64,000 nt of DNA from JAHEJX01 sp041605955 (GCA_041605955.1 JBFIXI010000012.1:1-64000); one strand, 5' to 3'. Counted from the first letter of the stretch, positions 8,862 to 17,680 are shown. Program-made: numbers and translations. Notes: generated from the letters alone by a model not told the origin.

Positions 8862-8971
8862 TCATTCCCTCGTGGCGGACATCCCGCAGATATACGTCTT
8901 CGGCCGCTGGTGGGCTGGGGTTTAGGTTGCTGGATCGTGGGGGAAGGTACCAGGCGGGTAGCGTTGGTGCC

Positions 8972-9868
8972 GTGTTGCTGACTCGCCGCATCCGCCCGCA
9001 CGGTTCCTTCGACCTGGCCGCGACCCGATTCGGCTTGCTCGGGCCGGGTGGCGGCACCGCACGTTTTCACGGCAGCGTCCACCGTCATGCCGCCCGCACT
9101 CGCTCCGGTGCGGTGCAGCTCGAGCTGCGTCGCGACGGCGAGACCATTGTGGCCCGCGCCTGGGGCGCGGGCGCCGCCGAGGAGCTGGAGAGTCTGCCGC
9201 GCCTGCTGGGTCTCGACGACGATGCCGACTCGTTCGATCCACCCCGCGGGGCGGTGCGGGAGCTGTGGCGACGTCTGCGGGGGCTGCGCTTGGGCTCGAC
9301 TCACCGAGTGTTCGAAGCCGTGGCCCCGGCCGTGCTGGGCCAACGGGTCACGATGGGCGAGGCCCGTCGTAGCTATCACCTGCTGGTAGCGGCGTTCGGT
9401 GAAGCCGCTCCGGGACCCCCGGGGCTACAGCTGCCCCCGCATCCGGATCGAATTGCGGAGCTCGCCTATGAGGATCTCCATCGTCACGGCATCGAGCGCC
9501 GCCGAGCTGAAGTCCTCCGTGAAGTTGCCCGCCGGGCGCGCCGGTTGGAAGAGATAGTCGACTTGGACCGGACCGCGGCGTATCGGCGGCTACAGGCCGT
9601 GCCGGGGGTGGGGCCGTGGACGGCGGCACATGTGATGGGGGCGGCATGGGGAGATCGCGACGCGGTGCCGATCGGCGATTTCCACTTACCCAACACGGTG
9701 GCGTGGGTGCTGGCAGGCGAGCCACGAGGCGACGACGCGCGCATGCTCGAGCTGCTGGAGCCGTTTCGGCCGGAACGCCGCCGCGCGGTGCTGTTGATGA
9801 AGTGGGCGGGCGCCGGAGCCCCGCGCTATGGCCCGAAGACGCCGGTACACGACATAAGGTCTCACTGA
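8972..9868 (+). CDS. AlkA-like DNA-3-methyladenine glycosylase (HhH-GPD)
   Basis: 298 residues from GTG at 8972. TAGCGT stands 7 nt before it, and the start fits the AlkA-type N-terminal domain (RIRPHGSFDLAATRFGLLGPGG). The C-terminal half is the HhH-GPD fold: VFEAVAPAVLGQRVTMGEARRSY, the hairpin-helix-hairpin LQAVPGVGPWTAAHVMG, and IGDFHLPN carrying the likely catalytic Asp. The enzyme should excise alkylated purines in base-excision repair. It faces metK, which ends 61 bases downstream on the other strand. No iron-sulfur cluster Cys motif is seen, which argues against a MutY/Nth-type enzyme. Confidence 0.82.
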   Translation: MLLTRRIRPHGSFDLAATRFGLLGPGGGTARFHGSVHRHAARTRSGAVQLELRRDGETIVARAWGAGAAEELESLPRLLGLDDDADSFDPPRGAVRELWRRLRGLRLGSTHRVFEAVAPAVLGQRVTMGEARRSYHLLVAAFGEAAPGPPGLQLPPHPDRIAELAYEDLHRHGIERRRAEVLREVARRARRLEEIVDLDRTAAYRRLQAVPGVGPWTAAHVMGAAWGDRDAVPIGDFHLPNTVAWVLAGEPRGDDARMLELLEPFRPERRRAVLLMKWAGAGAPRYGPKTPVHDIRSH

Positions 9869-9929
9869 TGCGCCCGGACGGTCGCGGCAGTGGATGCCAG
9901 AAGGCTGCCGGTTGCTGCCGGCGAGAAGC

Positions 9930-11126
9930 TTAGAGGTGGAGGGCGTTGCGCAAATCGGCGACTCGGTCGGTCCGCTCCCAGGTGAACCCCTGCCCCGTGC
10001 GGCCGAAGTGACCGTACGCCGCGGTCGGGGCGAATACTGGCCGCTTGAGCTGCAGCTCATCGATGATCGCGGCCGGACGCAAATCGAAGATCTCTTCAAT
10101 GGCGGCTGCCAGCTTGTCGGGATCGACCGTCTCGGTGCCGAATGTCTCCACGAAGATCGACACCGGGCGGGCGACACCGATGGCGTAGGCGACCTGTACC
10201 TCGCATTTGGAGGCAGCCCCGGCGGCGACGACGTTCTTGGCGACCCACCTGGTGGCGTAGGCCCCGGAGCGATCCACCTTCGAAGAGTCCTTGCCCGAGA
10301 AGGCGCCGCCTCCGTGGCGAGCCATGCCGCCGTATGTGTCGACGATGATCTTGCGGCCGGTAAGCCCGGCGTCTCCCACCGGTCCGCCGATGACAAACCG
10401 CCCGGTCGGGTTGATGATCGCCCGGAAGTCGTCGTCGGCAAACTGCTCAGGCAGGGTCGGTTGAATGACGTGCTCGATGAGGTCGGGTGTCAGCTGGTCA
10501 TCGCGCTCAACGTCGGGATCGTGTTGGCTCGAAATGACGATGGTGTCGAGGCGGACGGGATGCCCGGCGGTGTCGTATTCGATCGTGACCTGGGTTTTGC
10601 CGTCCGGGCGGAGATAAGGGAGCCGGCCCGACTTGCGCACCGCCGCTAGGCGCTCTGCCAGCCGGTGGGCCAGGTGGATCGGCATCGGCATCAGCTCTGC
10701 GGTCTCCGCGCTCGCATAACCGAACATCATCCCCTGATCTCCGGCGCCCTGGCGGTCGTACTCGTCCTCAGGGGCGCCTCCGGCGCGGACTTCCTCCGCT
10801 TCGGCGACCCCCATGGCGATGTCGGACGACTGGATTCCGACGTGAACCTCGATCTCGCAGGTCTCGGCATCGAACCCCAGCTCGGGGTGGACATAGCCGA
10901 TCTCGGCAACGGCGGTGCGGGCGATGGCGGCTGCATCGATCTCGGCTTCGCTGGAGACCTCGCCGGCGATGAGCATGCGGTTGCCAGCTACCAGGGTTTC
11001 ACACGCCACCCGACTGTCGGGATCACCGCGCAGATAGGCGTCGAGCACGGCGTCGGATACACGATCGGCGATCTTGTCGGGATGTCCTTCGGTAACCGAC
11101 TCAGAAGTGAAGGTTCGGGCAGTCAA
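9930..11126 (-). CDS. metK: S-adenosylmethionine synthetase
   Basis: 398 residues, the usual length. It makes S-adenosylmethionine from ATP and methionine in the cytoplasm. Diagnostic stretches are FTSESVTEGHPDKIADRVSD near the N-terminus, GAGDQGMMFGYA (methionine/ATP site) and GGGAFSGKDSSKVDRSGAY (phosphate loop). The start is TTG at 11126; no ATG or GTG that keeps the conserved N-terminus is available. It lies 73 bases downstream of the ABC exporter permease gene on the same strand. I looked for a SAM riboswitch in that gap: it is too short and has no matching structure. Confidence 0.97.
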   Translation of the reverse strand: MTARTFTSESVTEGHPDKIADRVSDAVLDAYLRGDPDSRVACETLVAGNRMLIAGEVSSEAEIDAAAIARTAVAEIGYVHPELGFDAETCEIEVHVGIQSSDIAMGVAEAEEVRAGGAPEDEYDRQGAGDQGMMFGYASAETAELMPMPIHLAHRLAERLAAVRKSGRLPYLRPDGKTQVTIEYDTAGHPVRLDTIVISSQHDPDVERDDQLTPDLIEHVIQPTLPEQFADDDFRAIINPTGRFVIGGPVGDAGLTGRKIIVDTYGGMARHGGGAFSGKDSSKVDRSGAYATRWVAKNVVAAGAASKCEVQVAYAIGVARPVSIFVETFGTETVDPDKLAAAIEEIFDLRPAAIIDELQLKRPVFAPTAAYGHFGRTGQGFTWERTDRVADLRNALHL

Positions 11127-11199
11127 ACAGGCTCCGGGGTCGGGCTCTCCGCTTGGGATCTCAGTCTAGGTGTCGATCCAGTTCGTCCTGGACTTGAGT

Positions 11200-12384
11200 T
11201 CATCCTTGCGAAGAGCGCCAGGCCTCGTTGAGGCGGATCTTGGCCCCGGCGCGAAGGATGCCTCCGCGATAGATGCGGGCGGCTGCTTGCAGCAGCAGCC
11301 AAACGCCGACCACCATGAGCACGGACGAGATGACCACCTCGGCCGGCGTGGCCCGGCCCAATGCAATCCGCAAGGGCATCGTCATCGGGGCAAACGGCGG
11401 CAGCAATGAGGTCGCCCGGATGACGGGGTTATCGCCGTTCACCGAGAAGGTCGCTATGAAGTACGCCGACATCAAGACGAGAGTGAGCGGGAAGGCGGCG
11501 TTTTGTGCTTCCTCCTGGCGCGACACCAGCGCTCCGGCGGCGGCATACGCCGCCGCGTAGAACGCAAAGCCGAGAAGGAACCAGAATCCCGTTGCCGCAA
11601 CTGCGACTCCGGTTGTCGCCGGAAAGCTGGCAACGCCGGTGGCCCGCAGTGCGACGAAGGCGACGATGCCGATGGCGATGAGCTGCAATAGGCCCAGGAG
11701 GCCGATGCCGAGGACCTTCCCGGTCAGCAACAGCCGGGGCGGCACGGCGCCCACGACGACTTCGACCACTCGGTTCGACTTCTCCTCGATGACCCCGATG
11801 AGGATCCACTGGCCATAGGTCACGATCGATACGAAGAGCAGGATCGTTGTGAACAGCGCCAGCGTCTCGGCCCCGTTGTCATCGCTCTCGGCAGCACCGT
11901 CCAGCGACAAGACCGGCGCCTCGTCGATGGCCAGCAGTTGCGCCACTTGCTGGGCAGTCAGGCCGAGCTGAGCGGCCCGGGCGGTGAGCCGAACCGATGT
12001 CATAGCCGCGGCCGCCAGCGTCGCTAGGGCTCGTGAGGTCCCTTCGTCGACTATGACCCCCTCATCCGCAACGACTGCGACGTCGACTGCGCCGCTCTGG
12101 AGGAGCTCGATTGCCTGCTCTCTGCTGGGCGCGGCGAGTGCAGTGATCTCGATGGGCTCGACCGCGCCTTGGAGCGCCGTCATCGACAGGGAGACCAAGC
12201 CGGGATCCTCTCCTACTACGGCCACGCGCCACCCGTCGTCCGCGGCGTCGAAGAAGCGCGGGGCGATTATGACGGCCAATACCAAGACGACCGTGAGAGC
12301 AGTCGAGATCTGGAACGCCCTCGACTTGATGCGCTCGACGAAGTCGCGCCTGGCGACGAGGAGGAGGGTGCGCCACCTCGTCAT
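11200..12384 (-). CDS. ABC-2 type exporter permease (NatB-like)
   Basis: 394 residues. An N-terminal helix after RRDFVERIKSRAFQISTALTVVLVLAVIIAPRFF is followed by a large extracytoplasmic domain. Five or six helices fill the C-terminal half (LFTTILLFVSIVTYGQWILIGVIEEKSNRVVEVVVGAVPP). That plan and the EEKSNRVVE loop are typical of the NatB/YhaP branch of ABC-2 exporters. The start codon overlaps the stop of the ATPase gene by ATGA, so the two subunits are made together. The substrate is unknown; Na+ or small-peptide export is known for some relatives. Confidence 0.85.
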   Translation of the reverse strand: MTRWRTLLLVARRDFVERIKSRAFQISTALTVVLVLAVIIAPRFFDAADDGWRVAVVGEDPGLVSLSMTALQGAVEPIEITALAAPSREQAIELLQSGAVDVAVVADEGVIVDEGTSRALATLAAAAMTSVRLTARAAQLGLTAQQVAQLLAIDEAPVLSLDGAAESDDNGAETLALFTTILLFVSIVTYGQWILIGVIEEKSNRVVEVVVGAVPPRLLLTGKVLGIGLLGLLQLIAIGIVAFVALRATGVASFPATTGVAVAATGFWFLLGFAFYAAAYAAAGALVSRQEEAQNAAFPLTLVLMSAYFIATFSVNGDNPVIRATSLLPPFAPMTMPLRIALGRATPAEVVISSVLMVVGVWLLLQAAARIYRGGILRAGAKIRLNEAWRSSQG

Positions 12385-13271
12385 CGGCTCACCGCATCGA
12401 GGAAGACTTCATTGAGGCTGGGGGGCTCATAGGTGAATTCGACGACATCCCCGGCGGCCCGGGCGGCGGCGAGCAAGGAGCTCAAGTCGGTTTGGGCGGT
12501 GACGTCGACGCGCACGCGGTCGCCGTCGCGTTGGGCTATCTCCACTGCGGGCAGCGCATCGACCCACCCCGGCGCCGCCCCTTGTACTTCGATCTGCACG
12601 TGGCGACGGGGGGCCGCAGAACGCAGCTGGCGGACGGCACCGGCCAAGACAACCTCTCCCTCGTTGATGATCACCACGTCGTCGCACAAGTCCTCGACGA
12701 GATCCAGCTGGTGGCTGGAGAAGATGACCGCGGTCCCCGCTCGGGCCTGCGCAGCCAGCACCTCGCCCATTGCGCTGACCCCGACCGGATCGAGGCCGGA
12801 GAACGGCTCGTCGAGAACGAGCAGTTGCGGCGAGTGCACCAGCGCGGCTGCCAGCTGGACCCGCTGCTGATTGCCGTGGGACAACTCCTCCATACGGCTT
12901 TTGGCCCGGTCGACCAACCCGAACGCCGCCAACCAGTGAGTAGCCGCGGCCTCGGCGGCCGCCCGCGTCATGCCGTGGAGCATGCCGAAGTAGGCGACCT
13001 GCTCGTGGTTGCGCATCCGCGGGTAGAGGCCCCGCTCCTCCGGCATGTACCCGAAGCCGAGCCGGCTTTGCGGGGTTATACGTTTGCCCCCCCACAGCAC
13101 ATCCCCGGAGTCCGGCGCCACCAAGCCAAAGACCGACCGCATGGTCGTCGTCTTGCCCGCTCCGTTGGGCCCCAGGAACCCGAGTAATTGACCCTTGGCA
13201 ACGGCGAGGCTGACGCTGCGGAGCGCTACGACCTCTCCGTAGCTCTTGTTGAGATCGATGATTTCGAGCAC
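12381..13271 (-). CDS. ABC exporter ATP-binding protein (NatA-like)
   Basis: 296 residues from GTG at 13271. The open frame extends 94 codons further, but only from this point does the sequence look like an ATPase (LEIIDLNKSYGEVVALRSVSL). Motifs: Walker A GPNGAGKTT, Q-loop region GFGYMPEERGLYPRM, signature LSHGNQQRVQLA, Walker B LLVLDEPFSGLDP and switch His FSSHQ. A C-terminal extension of about 90 residues is typical of NatA-type exporters. It pairs with the permease directly downstream. The spacing to the nitroreductase gene upstream is only 11 bases, so that gene may share the transcript. Confidence 0.9.
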   Translation of the reverse strand: MLEIIDLNKSYGEVVALRSVSLAVAKGQLLGFLGPNGAGKTTTMRSVFGLVAPDSGDVLWGGKRITPQSRLGFGYMPEERGLYPRMRNHEQVAYFGMLHGMTRAAAEAAATHWLAAFGLVDRAKSRMEELSHGNQQRVQLAAALVHSPQLLVLDEPFSGLDPVGVSAMGEVLAAQARAGTAVIFSSHQLDLVEDLCDDVVIINEGEVVLAGAVRQLRSAAPRRHVQIEVQGAAPGWVDALPAVEIAQRDGDRVRVDVTAQTDLSSLLAAARAAGDVVEFTYEPPSLNEVFLDAVSR

Positions 13272-13282
13272 GAGTCGCCAGG

Positions 13283-13900
13283 CTAACTCGTCGCCGGCTT
13301 GCCTCCGGATCGTCTGGGATTGCCCCACCGCTCGGCGTGCTCGGTTGCGCGTCGGGGGCGGAGGGCGCTGCCCACCGGACCGGCCGCCACCGGACGACCG
13401 ATCGTGACCAGACCGATCGGGACATGAGTCGGAGGCAGTCCCACTTCTCCGCCGAGGTCGGCGAAAGCGTGGCTCCCGAGGAACCCGGCGGCCAGTCCCG
13501 CGTCGGTGGCGGCCAACAGCATGAGCATCAGCGTGGTCCCCGCATCGATCCACCAGTAGGGCACCGGCCAGCCATCCGGAGAGGCGCTATTGACCTTGTC
13601 GGCCTCGGCGTAGCGGCGGCGGTATGCGTCCGGCTCCACGCTGATCACAACGTGCACCGGAGCGCTCGACAGCCAGCCGGGGTGACCGCGGGCGACGTAG
13701 TCGGCTTCGCCGGCGGCAGCCGCTAGGCGACGGCGGCCGGCGGGGGAGGTGACTACGACGAGCTCCACGGCTTGGGTGAAACCGGCGCTGGGTGCCTGCC
13801 GCGCACTATCGAGAATCGAATCGAGGATGGCGGGATCCACCGGATCCGGCAGATACGCGCGGACCATGCGACGACGGAAAACTACATCCGAGAAGTCCAT
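13283..13900 (-). CDS. Nitroreductase-family flavoprotein
   Basis: 205 residues. It opens with DFSDVVFRRRMVRAYLPDPVD, the FMN-phosphate-binding RRxxR region, then LDSARQAPSAGFTQAVELVVV. Later, YWWIDAGTTLMLMLLAATDAGLAAGFLGSHAF and HVPIGLVTIGRPV complete the fold. Family members use FMN and NAD(P)H to reduce nitro compounds, quinones or flavins. The physiological substrate here is unknown. It sits between transhydrogenase and ABC genes on the same strand, with 30 bases to pntB upstream. Confidence 0.8.
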   Translation of the reverse strand: MDFSDVVFRRRMVRAYLPDPVDPAILDSILDSARQAPSAGFTQAVELVVVTSPAGRRRLAAAAGEADYVARGHPGWLSSAPVHVVISVEPDAYRRRYAEADKVNSASPDGWPVPYWWIDAGTTLMLMLLAATDAGLAAGFLGSHAFADLGGEVGLPPTHVPIGLVTIGRPVAAGPVGSALRPRRATEHAERWGNPRRSGGKPATS

Positions 13901-13930
13901 ACGGGCCTCAGCATCGCAGCCGGCGACGCG

Positions 13931-15289
13931 CTAGAGCGCATTGAGCGCGCGGTGGATATCCTCCATTGCGGCCTTACCGTCGGCGAAGAGCATCATCGTC
14001 TTGTCGTAGTAGAACAGCGGATTGTCGATCCCGGCGAATCCCGGCGACAGCGACCGCTTCACGACGACGACGGTGCGCGCTTCGTCCACCTCCAGAATCG
14101 GCATGCCGTAGATCGGGCTGGTCGGCTCGTCGCGTGCCGTCGGATTGACGACGTCGTTGGCTCCGACGATGAGAACCACGTCCGTCTGCGGGAAGCGGGG
14201 ATTGGACTGCTCCAAGTCGAGGAGCTGCTCGTACGGCACATCGGCCTCTGCCAACAACACGTTCATGTGGCCCGGCATGCGCCCGGCCACCGGGTGGATG
14301 GCGTAGCTGACGGAGACGCCCTTCGCTTCGAGGGTGCTACACAGCTCCCGCGTGGCATGCTGAGCCTGGGCGACTGCGAGCCCGTAGCCGGGTACGACTA
14401 CGACGCTGTCGGCGTAGGCGAGGGCGATCGCCACGTCTTCGGGGGTTGCCCGGTTGACCGGCCTATCCGTGGTGTCGTCGACCAGCGCCGCGGTGCCGCC
14501 GAACCCTGAGAAGAGTACGTTGGCCAGGCTGCGATTCATCGCTTCACCCATTTGCAGCGTGAGGATCAGGCCGGCGGCGCCGACGAGCGCTCCACCGATG
14601 ATCAGGGCCGAGTTGCCGATGACGAAGCCGGCCATGGCAGCGGCGACCCCCGAAAGCGAGTTCAACAGCGAGATGACCACAGGCATGTCGGCACCGCCGA
14701 TCGGAAGCACGCCGAGTATTCCGAGGACCGCCGCGACGGCGACGACACTCCAGTACGGCGCGACAACCTCAGCGGACACCCCCCACACGCTCAGCACCAA
14801 TACTGCGGCGGCCAGCAGCCCGTTGACTGCCTGCTGGCCGGTGATCGCCATCGGCCGACCCGGCACGATGCCTTGCAGCTTGCCGAAGGCAACGAAGCTT
14901 CCGGTGAAGGTCACAGTACCCACCGCCAACGAGGCGGCTACTACTGCGCCGATCTCGACGGACAATGCCGCCGCAGTTCGATCCAGCTCGGCGGCGGCGA
15001 CGAGGGCGGAGGCGGCTCCGCCGAATCCATTGAAGGCGGCGACCAGCTGCGGCATGGCGGTCATCTGCACCCGAATCGCCAAGGCGGCCCCGACCACCGT
15101 GCCGACGACGAGACCGGCGATGAGCACCTCCCACGACACGATCTCCGTGTCCACGAGGGTGGTGACGATTGCCACCAGCATCCCCCCAGAGGCGGCAATG
15201 TTGCCGATGCGAGCCCGGCGCGGGGATGCCAGCATCTTCAGCCCGAAGATGAAGAGGACCGCCGCCCCCAGGTAGAGCAGCTCAACCAT
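13931..15289 (-). CDS. pntB: NAD(P) transhydrogenase subunit beta
   Basis: 452 residues, the usual size. The N-terminal half holds about eight or nine membrane helices (domain II). The C-terminal half is the NADP(H)-binding domain III, with VVVPGYGLAVAQAQHATRELC, HPVAGRMPGHMNVLLAEADVPYEQL and VLIVGANDVVNPTARDEPTSPIYGMPILEV. The enzyme couples inward proton flow to hydride transfer from NADH to NADP+, supplying NADPH. The start codon overlaps the end of pntA2 by 8 bases. The three-gene alpha1-alpha2-beta split is common in bacteria. Confidence 0.96.
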   Translation of the reverse strand: MVELLYLGAAVLFIFGLKMLASPRRARIGNIAASGGMLVAIVTTLVDTEIVSWEVLIAGLVVGTVVGAALAIRVQMTAMPQLVAAFNGFGGAASALVAAAELDRTAAALSVEIGAVVAASLAVGTVTFTGSFVAFGKLQGIVPGRPMAITGQQAVNGLLAAAVLVLSVWGVSAEVVAPYWSVVAVAAVLGILGVLPIGGADMPVVISLLNSLSGVAAAMAGFVIGNSALIIGGALVGAAGLILTLQMGEAMNRSLANVLFSGFGGTAALVDDTTDRPVNRATPEDVAIALAYADSVVVVPGYGLAVAQAQHATRELCSTLEAKGVSVSYAIHPVAGRMPGHMNVLLAEADVPYEQLLDLEQSNPRFPQTDVVLIVGANDVVNPTARDEPTSPIYGMPILEVDEARTVVVVKRSLSPGFAGIDNPLFYYDKTMMLFADGKAAMEDIHRALNAL

Positions 15290-15581
15290 CGCGCTTGCCC
15301 GGCCTCCGTCTGAACATCTCGAGCATGCGGTCGGTCACGAGGAAACCGCCGACGACGTTGATGGCCGCTGTGGTCACGGCGAGGAATCCGAGCACGGCGG
15401 CCACCGTCCCCTCGGCAACGCCGGCGGCTGCCAGGGCGCCCACAATCGTGATCCCAGAGATGGCGTTGGCGCCCGACATCAGTGGAGTGTGCAACGTGGG
15501 CGGGACTTTGGAGATGACTTCGAAGCCGACGAAGGCGGCGAGAACGAATACCACGATGCCGGAGATGAATGCTGCGCTCAC
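15282..15581 (-). CDS. pntA2: NAD(P) transhydrogenase subunit alpha, part 2 (membrane segment)
   Basis: 99 residues with three membrane helices (IVVFVLAAFVGFEVI; ISGITIVGALAAAG; VLGFLAVTTAAINVVGGFLVTDRMLEMF). It carries the hallmark KVPPTLHTPLMSGANAISG of the PntA C-terminal domain. It supplies part of the proton channel (domain II). The GTG start at 15581 shares GTGA with the stop of pntA1, so expression is translationally coupled. It has the usual length for a split alpha subunit. Confidence 0.94.
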   Translation of the reverse strand: MSAAFISGIVVFVLAAFVGFEVISKVPPTLHTPLMSGANAISGITIVGALAAAGVAEGTVAAVLGFLAVTTAAINVVGGFLVTDRMLEMFRRRPGKRDG

Positions 15582-16705
15582 GCGTCCTCCAGCCCGAGAA
15601 GAAAGCGGGTACGGGGATGGCGCGGCTCGCCGGACATGACCACCGTGGCCCCCGCGAAGATGGCGTCGGAGGCGACATTCTCCACGCCCTCCTCATGCAG
15701 GCGAGTCACCAGGCTGGTCAGGTTGCGTGAGTACATGCGGGAGGCGTCCCCGGCCACCCCGGCCGCCAGGTGCGTAGGCCCCAGGATCCGCACGCCGTTC
15801 ACGTCGACCACCTCGTCGGCCATCGACGGCTCCACGTTGCCTCCGGTGGATGTGGCCATGTCGAGTATCACTGCGCCGGCGTGCATCGAGTGCACCATCT
15901 CCTTCGTCACGAGCAAGGGCGCGGGCCGTCCCGGGATCTGAGCCGTTGTGATGACTATGTCCGCTTCAGCTACGAACGGAGCCAGCGCATCGTGCTGGCG
16001 GGCCTGGGTGTCGGCTTCGACCTCGATAGCGTATCCCCCCTCGTCGGCACTCAACGTAGGGGCGGCAACGAACTTGGCACCCAAGCTTTCCACCTGTTCG
16101 GCCGTCTCCGGCCGAATGTCGTAGGCGTGAACGACCGCACCCAGGCGGCGAGCCGTGGCAATCGCCTGTAGACCGGCGACCCCGACACCGAGGATCAGCA
16201 CCCTGGCCGGCGCGATCGTGCCGGCGGCGGTCACCATCATCGGCATGATCTTGGGGGATTCCGCCGCAGCCATGAGCACGGCGGCATAACCGGCGAGGTT
16301 GGCCTGCGACGAAAGGGCGTCCATGGACTGGGCGAGCGTGCTCCGCGGGATCGATTCGATCGCGATCGCGGTGAGCCCGGCCTCAACGCAAGCCGCCATC
16401 AGCTCCCTGTCCACGTATGGATCGAGGAAGCCGACCAGGATTGCCCCGCGCTCGATTTGGAGTACCAATCCCGGAGGCGGCGGGCCGACGACTAGCACGA
16501 TATCGGAGGACAACACCGCGGCCTGGTCGCCGATCTCGGCCCCCGCCGCGGCGTAGTCGGCATCGGGAAAGCCGGCGGCGGCGCCCGCACCGGATTGGAC
16601 GGCGACGCTCCATCCGAGCTCGGTCAACTTGCCGATCGAGGGCGGCACGAGCGCCACCCGGTGCTCGTGAGGGTCGGCTTCTAGGGGTACGCCGATGCGA
16701 GGCAT
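15578..16705 (-). CDS. pntA1: NAD(P) transhydrogenase subunit alpha, part 1 (NAD(H)-binding)
   Basis: 375 residues, the soluble domain I. MPRIGVPLEADPHEHRVALVP opens the alanine-dehydrogenase-like fold. VLILGVGVAGLQAIATARRLGAVVHAYDIRPE is the Rossmann dinucleotide loop, and ADIVITTAQIPGRPAPLLVTKEMV is the family signature. It binds NAD(H) and passes hydride to the NADP site on PntB. The start is preceded at 6 nt by TAGCGT and, 17 bases further up, TTGGCG, so it is probably a leaderless transcript. That promoter lies inside a 16-bp-arm palindrome described separately. Confidence 0.95.
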   Translation of the reverse strand: MPRIGVPLEADPHEHRVALVPPSIGKLTELGWSVAVQSGAGAAAGFPDADYAAAGAEIGDQAAVLSSDIVLVVGPPPPGLVLQIERGAILVGFLDPYVDRELMAACVEAGLTAIAIESIPRSTLAQSMDALSSQANLAGYAAVLMAAAESPKIMPMMVTAAGTIAPARVLILGVGVAGLQAIATARRLGAVVHAYDIRPETAEQVESLGAKFVAAPTLSADEGGYAIEVEADTQARQHDALAPFVAEADIVITTAQIPGRPAPLLVTKEMVHSMHAGAVILDMATSTGGNVEPSMADEVVDVNGVRILGPTHLAAGVAGDASRMYSRNLTSLVTRLHEEGVENVASDAIFAGATVVMSGEPRHPRTRFLLGLEDA

Positions 16706-16711
16706 GCCGGG

Positions 16712-16740
16712 ACGCTACCCAAAAGCTTGGAGCCCGCCAA
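16712..16740 (-). promoter_or_regulatory. Predicted pntA1 promoter (leaderless)
   Basis: On the minus strand TTGGCG (16740-16735) is followed by exactly 17 bases and TAGCGT (16717-16712), then 6 bases and the pntA1 ATG. The spacing is ideal for a vegetative sigma factor, with transcription beginning at or next to the start codon. Confidence 0.55.
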
Positions 16741-16759
16741 AGACGGGCTCCAAGCTTTT
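16721..16759. promoter_or_regulatory. Perfect 16-bp-arm palindrome over the pntA1 promoter
   Basis: AAAAGCTTGGAGCCCG (16721-16736) and its exact reverse complement (16744-16759) flank a 7-base loop. It could form a bidirectional terminator hairpin, with four U on either strand. It also covers the predicted -35 box and spacer of pntA1, so it may instead be an operator. It lies between two divergent genes, where a plain terminator would be unexpected. Confidence 0.7.
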
Positions 16760-17083
16760 GGTGGCATCGGTCCGAGCAGATCCGTGAGGGGGTTGGTACA
16801 GACGATCACCCGGCTGATGCCTTCCCGCAGGAGGCGGTGCGACCATCCCACAGGAATCCTGTTTACTGCTCAGACCCGCCGGAGCCGACGGAGTTCCCAA
16901 AAAGTTGCGGCGGTTCTCGGAATCGTCGGTCCGCCGGTCGCAGCGCGTAACCTGGGGCTTGCCTGGATCGTGGAGCGTCATCCCCGCTGCGCGGCGTAGC
17001 GGTCTGCCGCTGCCCGATCGAGGTTGTGCAGAACTCCTGGCCGCGTGTGGTGTCAAAACCAGGAAAGTGATCGCAGCTAAGCG
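16760..17083. other. Non-coding gap between pntA1 and the sigma-factor gene
   Basis: 324 bases between divergent genes with no open frame I would believe on either strand. Apart from the palindrome at its left edge I see only a weak ACAGG/CCTGT hairpin near 16850-16862. It contains no tRNA-, tmRNA-, RNase P-, SRP- or known riboswitch-like core that I can recognise. It should hold the promoter of the ECF sigma gene. A small RNA transcribed leftward and ending at the palindrome remains possible. Confidence 0.4.
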
Positions 17084-17680
17084 ATGAGTACAGAATTGAG
17101 GGGGTCACCGGCAGGAGGACCAGGAGCTCCTCGTCAAGGCCCGGCGGAGTACGGGGCAATGACGGATATGGAGCTCGTGGCTGCCGTCGAGACCGATCTG
17201 GAGGCGTTTGGAGAGCTGATTAGGCGGCACCAGGACTTCGTTTATGGAGCCGCCCTGCGAGTAGTGAGGAACCCCGTGCTCGCCCAGGACGTGGCACAAG
17301 ACGCATTCGTGAGGGCATACAAAGCATTGCCGGATTTCCGTGGCCAAGCAGCGGTGCGCAGCTGGCTCTACCGAATCGCGACCAACCTCGCTCTCAACGC
17401 CGTCCAGCGCCGCCGGGAGTTCCCGGCCGATTCACTTCCCGAAGCGGAGGCTCGGGGGGGCCCCGAGCGGGAAGCGGTCCGCATCGAGATGGCAGCCCAC
17501 CTCAGGGCTGCTATCGATCAGCTTCCCGAGGACCTGAAGCAGCCGCTGGTGCTGCGCGAGTACGGCTATCGCTCTTATCAGGAGATTGCCGACGAGCTCG
17601 ATCTACCGCTCAACACGGTGCGGACTCGGATCCTGCGAGCCCGTCGGGCACTGCGCGAAGCAATGGAGGCATGGCAATGA
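17084..17680 (+). CDS. ECF-type RNA polymerase sigma factor
   Basis: 198 residues with the two-domain ECF plan. Region 2 (about 40-105) reads FGELIRRHQDFVYGAALRVVRNPVLAQDVAQDAFVRAYKALPDFRG and AVRSWLYRIATNLALNAVQRRR. Region 4 (about 135-190) reads LPEDLKQPLVLREYGYRSYQEIADELDLPLNTVRTRILRARRALR. It would direct polymerase to a small stress-type regulon. Its stop codon overlaps the start of a Cys/His anti-sigma-like gene (ATGA), the usual sigma/anti-sigma arrangement. The signal sensed is unknown; the mechanosensitive channel gene directly after suggests an envelope or osmotic context (inference). Confidence 0.92.
   Translation: MSTELRGSPAGGPGAPRQGPAEYGAMTDMELVAAVETDLEAFGELIRRHQDFVYGAALRVVRNPVLAQDVAQDAFVRAYKALPDFRGQAAVRSWLYRIATNLALNAVQRRREFPADSLPEAEARGGPEREAVRIEMAAHLRAAIDQLPEDLKQPLVLREYGYRSYQEIADELDLPLNTVRTRILRARRALREAMEAWQ

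Noticed and set aside
11127..11199. SAM riboswitch before metK
   Set aside because: The gap to the upstream gene is only 73 bases and shows no SAM-I, SAM-II or SAM-IV core.
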